Positions 14,361-20,913 of a stretch of 34,704 nucleotides of DNA are shown piece by piece. Where the stretch lies: positions 1 through 34,704 of the forward strand of contig CATKZW010000034.1 of assembly GCA_949841465.1 (NCBI GenBank). Direction: 5' to 3'. Made by a program: the position numbers and the translations under genes. Under the pieces are notes generated by a model. That model saw only the letters and a list, made by a program, of their open reading frames with translations. It was not told the DNA's origin and did not search any database. Within the stretch, counting starts at the first letter, position 1. Every line of letters begins with the position of its first letter. This stretch comes from an uncultured Oscillospiraceae bacterium (GTDB lineage Bacteria; Bacillota; Clostridia; Oscillospirales; Oscillospiraceae).

Positions 14361-16079
14361 ATGGCGGAATATTTATCTCCCGGCGTCTATGTGGAGGAAT
14401 TTGACTCCGGCGTCAAGGCCATGGAGGGCGTTGGCACCAGCACAGCAGGGTTTGTCGGCCTGGCGGAAAAGGGGCCGGTGACGGGCCGGCCGGTTCTGCT
14501 GACCAGCTTCGCGGAGTATCAGCGCCGGTTCGGCGGGTATCTCTCCGATCTGGAGTACGGTCCCTACCGCTTCCTGCCCAACGCGGTGGAGCAGTTCTTT
14601 ACCAATGGGGGCAGCACCTGCTATGTGATGCGCACCGCCCCGGAGGATGCCGCCTGCGCCAAGAGCGGGGAAGGGCCCGTCACGGTGCGGGCCAAGGACC
14701 CCGGCGCCTGGGCCAACACCATGCAGGTGTTCTTTACCCGGAGCACCCGGGCCAGGACGCAGGTCCTGAACACCCAGGAGGGCGTGAGCGGGAAGCAGTA
14801 CCTGCTAAAAAACGCCGCCGGTTTCCGGGTGGGCGACCTGGTCATCTACCGGGGGGAGGACGGCTCCGCCGCCTACCACAAGGTCACCGCCCTGAACGGC
14901 CTGCTGATCTCCTTCCAGGAGGCGCTGCCGGAGGACGCGGTGGACACCAGCCTGGTGCCCACCCGCACCCTGGAAGCCTGTGGGGTGGACATGGTGATCC
15001 GCTGCGGCGGGCAGGAGGAGAGCTATCCCGGCTGTTCCCTCAACTCCGCAGCCCCCGATTATCTCCTCGCGGCGCTGGAAAAGTCCAACATGGCGGCTAT
15101 GACGTTGAATATTCCGGACCGGGCGGACGACCTGCTGGTCCTGCTGGGCGGGAGCGCCGGCGCGGAGAGCCTGCGTGTGGAGCTGAGCGGCGGGCTGAAC
15201 GGCACCATGGACAGCGTGAACGCGGGAACCTTCAACGGCGCCGATCTGGGACCGGGCAAGCGCTCCGGCATTGAGGCGTTCCAGGAGATCACCGATGTGT
15301 CCATCATGGCGGTTCCCGGCGTGACGGACGCCAACGTGCAGGCCAAGCTGATCGCCCACTGCGAGGGGCTGACCAGCCGGTTCGCCGTGCTGGACGCTCC
15401 CCTGGACTGCACCGGCGTGGACGAGCTCAACCGCCACCGCAGCGCCTATGACACCACCTACGCCGCCCTGTACGCCCCCTGGGTCCAGGTCTACGACCCC
15501 CTGCTGCGCCGGCCCACCTTCCTGCCCCCCTCCGGCTCCATGTGCGGAATCTATGCCCGCACGGACATACAGCGGGGCGTGTTCAAGGCCCCAGCCAACG
15601 AGGTGGTCCAGGCCTGCACCGGACTGTCGGTGAGCTACAACGCGGCGGAGCAGGGCAAGCTCAACCCCAACGGCGTCAACCTGATCCGGGCCATTCCTGG
15701 TCAGGGCATCCGGGTTTGGGGGGCCCGCACCTGCTCCAGCGATGGGAACTGGAAATATGTAAACGTCCGCCGCCTGTTTATCTTTCTGGAGGAATCCATC
15801 CGGGCCAACACCGGCTGGGTGGTCTTTGAACCCAACGACGAGGGTCTGTGGTCCCGGGTCCGGGGGACCATCTCCCTGTTTCTGGAGACCCAGCGGCGCA
15901 TCGGCGCGCTGGCCGGCTCCACGCCGGAGCAGGCCTACTATGTGGACGTGGGCCCCAACACTATGACCCAAGACGACATCCTCAACGGACGGCTGATCTG
16001 CGAGATCGGCGTGGCCCCGGTGCGTCCGGCGGAGTTTGTCATCTTCCGCATCACCCAGATCACCCAGGCCGCGACCTGA
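14361..16079 (+). CDS. Contractile tail sheath protein
   Basis: This is a 572-residue sheath subunit whose contraction drives the inner tube into the target. The N-terminus, YLSPGVYVEEFDSG, and the following TSTAGFVGLAEKGP are the classical sheath start. The C-terminal third (NLIRAIPGQGIRVWGARTCS, the YVNVRRLFIFLEESI helix and NTGWVVFEPND) is the conserved core that builds the helical mesh. The less conserved middle (about residues 100-250) is the exposed insertion domain. The length is normal for eCIS sheaths. GAGGG lies upstream of the ATG. This is the first gene of the structural core, and only one sheath gene is present, while many eCIS have two or three. Confidence 0.93.
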   Translation: MAEYLSPGVYVEEFDSGVKAMEGVGTSTAGFVGLAEKGPVTGRPVLLTSFAEYQRRFGGYLSDLEYGPYRFLPNAVEQFFTNGGSTCYVMRTAPEDAACAKSGEGPVTVRAKDPGAWANTMQVFFTRSTRARTQVLNTQEGVSGKQYLLKNAAGFRVGDLVIYRGEDGSAAYHKVTALNGLLISFQEALPEDAVDTSLVPTRTLEACGVDMVIRCGGQEESYPGCSLNSAAPDYLLAALEKSNMAAMTLNIPDRADDLLVLLGGSAGAESLRVELSGGLNGTMDSVNAGTFNGADLGPGKRSGIEAFQEITDVSIMAVPGVTDANVQAKLIAHCEGLTSRFAVLDAPLDCTGVDELNRHRSAYDTTYAALYAPWVQVYDPLLRRPTFLPPSGSMCGIYARTDIQRGVFKAPANEVVQACTGLSVSYNAAEQGKLNPNGVNLIRAIPGQGIRVWGARTCSSDGNWKYVNVRRLFIFLEESIRANTGWVVFEPNDEGLWSRVRGTISLFLETQRRIGALAGSTPEQAYYVDVGPNTMTQDDILNGRLICEIGVAPVRPAEFVIFRITQITQAAT

Positions 16080-16115
16080 GCCTGAACCCATCAATGCTGA
16101 GGAGGGAACCATACT

Positions 16116-16550
16116 ATGGCTGACATCATATACCCGTACAAAAAGTATAACTACAAGGTGCTCATTGACCAGTCCGAGGAGGCCGGCTTTTCCGAGGTGT
16201 CCTCCCCCGATATCACGGCGGACCCCATTGAGTACCGGGAGGGCAATATGTCCGGCAAGACCCCCGGCAAGCAGCCCGGCATTTTGAAATACTCCAATGT
16301 GACCCTCAAGCGGGGCACAACGGAATCCAAGGTGTTCTGGGACTGGATTAATGAGATCAAGTCCGGCACCGTCACCCGGAAGACCGTGGTCATCACCCTG
16401 ATGGACGATGAGATGAACGAGGTGGCCTCCTGGCAGCTGGAAAAGGCGTGGCCCACCAAGTACACCGCCCCCGACTTCAACGCCACCAGCAATGAGATCG
16501 CCATTGAGAGCCTGGAGCTGGTGACGGAGGGCATCTCGAGGACCGCTTAA
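16116..16550 (+). CDS. Inner tube protein (T4 gp19-like)
   Basis: This is a 144-residue protein forming the hexameric inner tube through which cargo passes. The pattern is typical: an early YNYKVLIDQ strand, FSEVSSPDITADPIEYREGN, the LKYSNVTLKRGTT strand-turn, FWDWINEI, and a final Ile/Leu-rich strand (IAIESLELVTEG). GAGGAGGG precedes the ATG. It lies directly after the sheath gene as in all contractile systems. A second, diverged tube protein lies at 17132, probably the ring next to the baseplate. Confidence 0.9.
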   Translation: MADIIYPYKKYNYKVLIDQSEEAGFSEVSSPDITADPIEYREGNMSGKTPGKQPGILKYSNVTLKRGTTESKVFWDWINEIKSGTVTRKTVVITLMDDEMNEVASWQLEKAWPTKYTAPDFNATSNEIAIESLELVTEGISRTA

Positions 16551-16565
16551 AAGGAGAGGTGAAGG

Positions 16566-16934
16566 ATGGAGCTGCAAACTGTGTATCCGTTTCGTCTGCC
16601 AAAGGGCTATCTTGACGGAGAGGGGACTCTGCACCGCGAGGGCCGGATGCGGCTGGCGACGGCGGGCGACGAGCTCAGCGCCCTGCGCGACCCCCGGGTG
16701 AAGGCGGACGAGAGCCGCCTGAACGCGCTGATTCTCAGCCGGGTGGTCACCATGCTGGGCACTCTGGAGGAGGTGACGCCGGAGGTCGTCGAGGGCCTGT
16801 TTATCTCCGATATGGAGTTCCTGCAAAATATGTACGACACCATCAACAAGGCGGAGAAGCCCCAGATCCAGGTGACCTGCCCCCACTGCGGGGAGAAGTT
16901 TGTGGACACCATAAATTTTCAGGGGGCGGGATGA
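16566..16934 (+). CDS. Tail assembly/baseplate hub chaperone with CPHCG motif
   Basis: This is a 122-residue protein similar to the small tail-assembly chaperones found between tube genes in eCIS. The segment RMRLATAGDELSALRDPRV, the long SRVVTMLGTLEEVTP helix region and FISDMEFLQNMYDTIN are characteristic. The C-terminus has a single CPHCG pair, which could bind zinc as a dimer. The stop overlaps the next gene (ATGA at 16931). Close to the end lies the heptamer AAATTTT (16913-16919) in the correct phase, followed by a GC hairpin. Ribosomes may therefore slip -1 and make a longer product fused to the next frame, as in the lambda G/GT chaperones (see findings). Confidence 0.75.
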   Translation: MELQTVYPFRLPKGYLDGEGTLHREGRMRLATAGDELSALRDPRVKADESRLNALILSRVVTMLGTLEEVTPEVVEGLFISDMEFLQNMYDTINKAEKPQIQVTCPHCGEKFVDTINFQGAG

Positions 16935-16948
16935 ACCTCCAGCCGCCC
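16913..16948 (+). promoter_or_regulatory. Candidate programmed -1 frameshift site
   Basis: The heptamer AAATTTT at 16913-16919 is read A-AAT-TTT in the chaperone frame, the classical X-XXY-YYZ phase. Four nucleotides later, gggcgg (16924-16929) pairs with ccgccc (16943-16948) round a 13-nt loop. A GGGGAG stretch lies about 18 nt upstream. A -1 slip enters the frame of the DUF6760 gene without meeting a stop. Confidence 0.6.
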
Positions 16949-17110
16949 AAGGAGCTGTACCGCCAGCTCTCGTTCATCTCGTACTATTTCCACTGGGGGT
17001 TGGAGGACGTGCTGGAGCTTCCTCACCTGGAGCGGGAAAAATTCTGCCGTGAGATCAGCCGGATTAACCGGGAGGCCAACAGCCAGGAGAAAAATCTGTT
17101 CGAAGTTTGA
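16931..17110 (+). CDS. DUF6760 small eCIS protein
   Basis: This is a 59-residue protein starting in the ATGA overlap with the chaperone gene. The ISYYFHWGLEDVLELPHLER segment is the hallmark of the tiny DUF6760-type proteins that follow the chaperone in eCIS clusters. It is all helical and has no membrane span. The start codon and its surroundings lie inside the hairpin loop at 16924-16948. The region may be translated by re-initiation, or as the C-terminal extension of the chaperone after a -1 frameshift. The function is unknown; an assembly-chaperone role is inferred from position and from the analogous lambda arrangement. Confidence 0.75.
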   Translation: MNLQPPKELYRQLSFISYYFHWGLEDVLELPHLEREKFCREISRINREANSQEKNLFEV

Positions 17111-17131
17111 CGGCAAAGGAGCGTGCGCTGT

Positions 17132-17545
17132 ATGGACCCACTGGCCGCCTATACCTTCCGCGTCTGGCTCGGGAAGGATGAATACGGCTTTTCCAAGGTA
17201 TCCGGACTGAGCCGGGAGGCGGAGGCCGTCGTCTATCAGGAGGGCGGTCTCAACAATCGGGTCCACGTACTGCCGGGGGTGGTAAAAAATCCAGGGGTCC
17301 TCCGCCTGGAGCGGGGCGCTTACGCGGGCAAAGAGTTCCCCTTCTATCTGGCGGGGGAGCGGCTGAGTGAAACGCTCCGCATCGACATCCGTCCCTCCGG
17401 ATCTTCCAAGGGGAAAGGCAAGGTCTATGCGCTGACAGGCCTTTGGGTAAAAAAATGGGAGGCTGGTGAGCTGGATGCGCTGCAAAATACGCTCCTTATC
17501 GACCGGTTTGAGCTCAATTATGATGATCTCTACATTTCGGAGTGA
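17132..17545 (+). CDS. Second tube protein / tube initiator (gp19-like)
   Basis: This is a 137-residue tube paralogue: a YTFRVWLGKD opening, FSKVSGLSREAEAVVYQEGG, the VKNPGVLRLERGAY strand-turn and a final Leu/Phe strand. ATG at 17132 is chosen because AAAGGAG (17115-17121) is correctly spaced; a GTG at 17123 is too close. In PVC/AFP-type particles a second tube protein (Pvc5-like) forms the first ring on the hub, and that is the likely role here. The gene overlaps the next one by 23 nt. Confidence 0.85.
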   Translation: MDPLAAYTFRVWLGKDEYGFSKVSGLSREAEAVVYQEGGLNNRVHVLPGVVKNPGVLRLERGAYAGKEFPFYLAGERLSETLRIDIRPSGSSKGKGKVYALTGLWVKKWEAGELDALQNTLLIDRFELNYDDLYISE

Positions 17546-18101
17546 CCGGGCCGCCCGGCTGTCCGGCGGCCTGCGCCGGTCCCGCGCCGGCCGGCATGGG
17601 CGCAGCGGTTTTGCTCTGGAGCTGATTTACCGGAGTGTGGCACCGCTGGTGCGGCCCATCCGGCAGCCCGCTGCGCAGATCATTCACAATACGGTCCACC
17701 AGACCGTAGTCCACCTGCACCAGACCACACACCAGCGTGTGTTCAACCGGTTTACCGCCGCCGGCAGCGGAATGACAGAGCTGATTGTCCGTCAGGCTCC
17801 GGCCCCTCCGCCGCCGGAGGATGGCATTGACCCCTCCCGGCCCACCCTGATCGCCGGCAGGCTGCTCCGGGTGCTGTCCACCGACAGCGCGCAGAAGGTT
17901 CTCCAGCCCTTTTTCTACCGCATCGTCCAGGGCTTTCTGGAACAGGAGCGGGAAATCTGGCAGAGCAGGCCGTCTCAAACCCCTCCGGCGGTGAGGTATG
18001 GACTGAGCGGCGCTGAGTTTCAGGCCCTGGTGCGGAGCGTGACGGACGCCGTCAACCGCCAGAGCCGATTGAATCTGCTGCGCCGGGGAGGGAACCCCTG
18101 A
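17523..18101 (+). CDS. Hypothetical eCIS protein
   Basis: This is a protein of about 192 residues that I do not recognise. It lies in the slot between the tube initiator and the tube adaptor that holds a poorly conserved gene in many Gram-positive eCIS clusters. It starts with a very basic stretch (repeated Arg between residues 8 and 25). A His/Gln/Thr-rich helix follows (IIHNTVHQTVVHLHQTTHQ), then a Pro-rich turn (APAPPPPEDG) and a C-terminal helix pair (VLQPFFYRIVQGFLEQEREIW). The start is uncertain: ATGs at 17520 and 17523 are adjacent and the ribosome site is weak, consistent with coupling to the overlapping upstream gene. The stop overlaps the next start by one base (TGATG). It could be a small baseplate or tube-length factor. 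Confidence 0.6.
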   Translation: MISTFRSDRAARLSGGLRRSRAGRHGRSGFALELIYRSVAPLVRPIRQPAAQIIHNTVHQTVVHLHQTTHQRVFNRFTAAGSGMTELIVRQAPAPPPPEDGIDPSRPTLIAGRLLRVLSTDSAQKVLQPFFYRIVQGFLEQEREIWQSRPSQTPPAVRYGLSGAEFQALVRSVTDAVNRQSRLNLLRRGGNP

Positions 18102-18688
18102 TGGCCGACCTGGAAAAAGCGTTTATCTGTGATCCGGCCAAGCCAAACAAGAAATATTACGTCCAGTTCAACCCCAACACGCTGGAATATTCCGTCGGCC
18201 GGAGTCAGGATTCGTATAAAGGCGTATCGGCGCCGGACGGGCAGGGCTTTGCCCGGGAACCGCAGATGCAGTCCCCTCTTCTCTCGTGCCCAGAGGGGTC
18301 GCTGCTGTCCGTCAAGCTGTTCTACCACACCTACACCGGCCCGGAGAACTTTATTGACGTGCGGACAAAAATCTACAATATCCGGGCCTTTCTGCCCTCC
18401 GGCAAGGGAAACAGCGACGTATCCAGCCCCCGAATCCAGTTTTCGTGGGGGACCCTGACCTACGTCGGCACGCTGGAATCCTTTCATGTATCCTATCAGA
18501 TGTTTGCCCACGACGGCACGCCGGTTCAAGCTGAGGTATCCATCGCGATCCGGGGCGAGGACCTGGACGTAAGCGCGCAGTCCAACAACCAGGCCCAAAG
18601 CGGCGGGAAGAAGCTGGAGCTGGAAGCGGCGGAGGAAGCCCCGCCTCCGGACGACATCATCTGGCTGTTCCAGGAAGAGGAGGGGTAA
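18101..18688 (+). CDS. CIS tube-adaptor protein (Pvc7/Afp7-like), LysM not evident
   Basis: This is a 195-residue protein that joins tube and hub in eCIS baseplates. The N-terminal KKYYVQFNPNTLEYSVG, the MQSPLLSCPEGSLLSVKLFY strand region, IYNIRAFLPSGKG and the IQFSWGTLTYVGTLESF segment match the CIS tube-protein domain. Usual family members end in a LysM domain that contacts the wedge or cell wall. Here the end is a short acidic Pro-containing tail (EEAPPPDDIIWLF) and no LysM is visible. The start overlaps the previous stop by one base. Its position just before the hub gene is the expected one. Confidence 0.8.
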   Translation: MADLEKAFICDPAKPNKKYYVQFNPNTLEYSVGRSQDSYKGVSAPDGQGFAREPQMQSPLLSCPEGSLLSVKLFYHTYTGPENFIDVRTKIYNIRAFLPSGKGNSDVSSPRIQFSWGTLTYVGTLESFHVSYQMFAHDGTPVQAEVSIAIRGEDLDVSAQSNNQAQSGGKKLELEAAEEAPPPDDIIWLFQEEEG

Positions 18689-18693
18689 ACGCC

Positions 18694-19761
18694 ATGAAGT
18701 TTTCTTCCCTCTACGAAACCTATGAGGCCATGCGGGAGCCCGGCTTCCGCCTAAAGGCGGACGGGACCGAGCTGGAAACCGGCGAGGACGCCCGCCTGCT
18801 CCGGGTGGAGTGCGAGCTGACCGCCACCGGCCAGGCAGGCATGCTGCGCCTGGAGGCGGCGCTGGACCCCGACGGGGAGCACGGCGCGGCGTGGCTGGAC
18901 GCGGTCCGGCCCGGCGCCCTGTGTTCCCTCGCCCTGGGTTATGGGGACAGCCTTACCGATGTGTTCTGCGGCTTCTTTTATGACGTCCTCTGGAACGACC
19001 CTTTAGATGGCGGGACCACCCTTCTGGAGGCCCTGTGCCTGGACGTGCGGGGGCGGCTGATGCTTACCTCCTGCGCCGACGCGGGGGCGAAGCGCACCCT
19101 GTCTCAGCTGGTGGAGGCAATATTCGGCCAGAGCTGCTGCACCGAGCTGGCCTCCAAGCGGACGGTAAGCCGGCCGCCTGAGGACTGGGATCTGCCCGTT
19201 CAGCGGCCGGGAGCCTCCGACTACAGCGTGGTCTGCGGGGCGGCGGATTTTCTCTGCTATGAATTCTGCGCCTTCGCGGATGAGCTGTACTTTGGCCCGC
19301 CCAGGCCGGAGAGCGATCCTGCCGTCACCTTCGACGGCCCCAACGGCCTGCTGCGCCTTGCCCGCCGCCGCACCTTAGCGGGACAGTGCGCCGCTGTAGC
19401 GGTCAGCGGCGCGGATGACACCGGGGAGCGCATTTACGCCCGCCAGGCGCGGACAGGCGACAGCGGCTTTGGGACGGACAAAATGAGCGGGGTGCTCACT
19501 GGGGATTTCCATCAGCCGGAGTCCCTTGTGCGGACGATGGCGCAGGCCCAGTACCTGTCCCGGGGCAGAATGGAGCGGCGCCAGCGCCGGGCGGGCGGGC
19601 TGTCCGGACAATGTGTGGGCCTGCCTGAGCTTCGCCCTGGGCGTTTTATCCAGGCGTCGGATTTGAGCCGGCCTGTCAACGGGACTTATTACGTGCACAC
19701 CGTCCGTCATGTCCTGGACGAGACGGGTTTTCAGACCTGGTTTGAGGCGGAGGATGAATGA
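18694..19761 (+). CDS. Baseplate hub protein (gp27/gpD-like, N-terminal half of VgrG)
   Basis: This is a 355-residue hub protein. It contains the two beta-barrel halves of the VgrG/gp27 fold: LLRVECELTATGQAGMLRLEA with a following LCSLALGYGD, and later VRTMAQAQYLSRGRMERRQR with PGRFIQASDLSRPVNGTYYV, the usual end of hub proteins. GAGGAGGG precedes the ATG. The protein stops before the OB-fold. The spike part is a separate gene starting at 19762, directly after the stop, so the classical single-chain VgrG/Pvc8 is split in two here. Confidence 0.82.
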   Translation: MKFSSLYETYEAMREPGFRLKADGTELETGEDARLLRVECELTATGQAGMLRLEAALDPDGEHGAAWLDAVRPGALCSLALGYGDSLTDVFCGFFYDVLWNDPLDGGTTLLEALCLDVRGRLMLTSCADAGAKRTLSQLVEAIFGQSCCTELASKRTVSRPPEDWDLPVQRPGASDYSVVCGAADFLCYEFCAFADELYFGPPRPESDPAVTFDGPNGLLRLARRRTLAGQCAAVAVSGADDTGERIYARQARTGDSGFGTDKMSGVLTGDFHQPESLVRTMAQAQYLSRGRMERRQRRAGGLSGQCVGLPELRPGRFIQASDLSRPVNGTYYVHTVRHVLDETGFQTWFEAEDE

Positions 19762-20499
19762 ATGGCGGAGCGTGAAATCCTGCGGGGCAAGGTGACGTCC
19801 TATCCCGCGGACAGCGGCAAGGGGCTTGTGGAGGTGTCCATCAGCGCCTATGACGGGGAGAACGACACGGTATACGCGCGGATGGGACAGAGCATGTCCG
19901 GGGTCTACTGGCTGCCGGAGATCGGGGACGTGGTAGAGGTGGAGCTGTCCGGCGCCCCTGGCTGTAAACCCCGGATTCTCCACATCCACCGCCCAGAGGG
20001 AGATGAGCAGACCGGGACATGCTGGACGGAGGAAAACAATATCAAGCAGCTTCTCACCCGCTCCGGCCACTGCGTCACCCTGGACGACACCCAGGACGCG
20101 GCCGCCGTTACCGTCCGCACCGCGGGCGGCCTGGAGCTGAGGCTGGAGGACAAGCCTCAGACTATTACACTGCAAGCCGAGGGAAAAGACGAGCCGGTCC
20201 TGCTGGTGGATATGAAACATGATGAGGTCAAGCTGGCCGCCGGCAAAAAGCTGACCATCACCTGCGGCGGGGCTTCCATCACCTTTGACAGCAGCGGGAA
20301 TCTCTCCGTCCAGGCCAAGGGAAAGCTGGCGCTGAGCGGACAGGAGATCGCCTTAGAGGCCAAGGGCAGGCTGACCGCCAAGGGACAGCAGGCTGAAATG
20401 ACCGGCTCCATGGCCGCGAAGGTGTCCGGCCAGAGCCAGCTGGAGCTGAGCTCCAACGGCGTCACCCAGGTCAAAGGCGGTATGGTGAAGCTCAACTGA
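19762..20499 (+). CDS. Spike protein (gp5-like, OB-fold plus beta-helix)
   Basis: This is a 245-residue spike: an OB-fold of about 95 residues (RGKVTSYPADSGKGLVEVSI, YWLPEIGDVVEVELSG) followed by a repetitive beta-helix with many Gly/Leu/Lys strands (VKLAAGKKLTITCGGASI, KLALSGQEIALEAKGRL, QLELSSNGVTQVKGG). The family forms the trimeric needle that carries the PAAR-like tip. The ATG directly follows the hub stop codon (TGAATG), so the two are coupled. No effector domain is attached to its C-terminus. Confidence 0.85.
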   Translation: MAEREILRGKVTSYPADSGKGLVEVSISAYDGENDTVYARMGQSMSGVYWLPEIGDVVEVELSGAPGCKPRILHIHRPEGDEQTGTCWTEENNIKQLLTRSGHCVTLDDTQDAAAVTVRTAGGLELRLEDKPQTITLQAEGKDEPVLLVDMKHDEVKLAAGKKLTITCGGASITFDSSGNLSVQAKGKLALSGQEIALEAKGRLTAKGQQAEMTGSMAAKVSGQSQLELSSNGVTQVKGGMVKLN

Positions 20500-20516
20500 C
20501 AAAAGGAGGCGTGTGT

Positions 20517-20885
20517 ATGGCGGCAATGGCATTCCCCTGCCGGCTGGAATCCGGTCTGGGCAGGTTTCGGCCGCTGACTGAGCTGGAGGAGATCGCCCAG
20601 TCGGTCCATCTGATTTTATTCACCCGGAAGGGGGAGCGCCGGTTCCGGCCCCAATTCGGCGCCCGGCTGGACCAGTATGCCTTTGAGACGATGGATACCA
20701 CCACCTGCAGCCTGATCCGTCAGGAGGTGGTGGCCGCTCTCCAGGCCTGGGAGCCGCGCATCGGGAACATCCAGGTGGAATTTGACCCCAGGCCGGAGGA
20801 GGGGCGGCTGGTGGCGCTGGTCTCCTATCAGGTGCGGCGCACCGGGGCCGCCGCCAGCCAGCCGGTCAGCCTGCCCACAAATTGA
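20517..20885 (+). CDS. Baseplate wedge protein gp25-like
   Basis: This is a 122-residue lysozyme-like wedge protein that helps start sheath assembly. The motif FTRKGERRFRPQFGARL is the family signature (T..GER...P.FG), followed by a helix containing IRQEVVAALQAWEPRI and a beta pair (LVALVSYQVR). AAGGAGG at 20502-20508 fixes the start as ATG 20517; the in-frame GTG at 20511 is too close. It follows the spike gene and precedes the two large wedge genes, as usual. Confidence 0.9.
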   Translation: MAAMAFPCRLESGLGRFRPLTELEEIAQSVHLILFTRKGERRFRPQFGARLDQYAFETMDTTTCSLIRQEVVAALQAWEPRIGNIQVEFDPRPEEGRLVALVSYQVRRTGAAASQPVSLPTN

Positions 20886-20913
20886 CCGGTGCAAAGGTAT
20901 GAGGTGACGCGCT

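Noticed and set aside
14805..16886. 693-codon open frame on the minus strand
   Set aside because: It is antisense to the sheath, tube and chaperone genes, has no ribosome site and has shadow-type composition (His/Gly/Gln-rich) from GC-biased codons.
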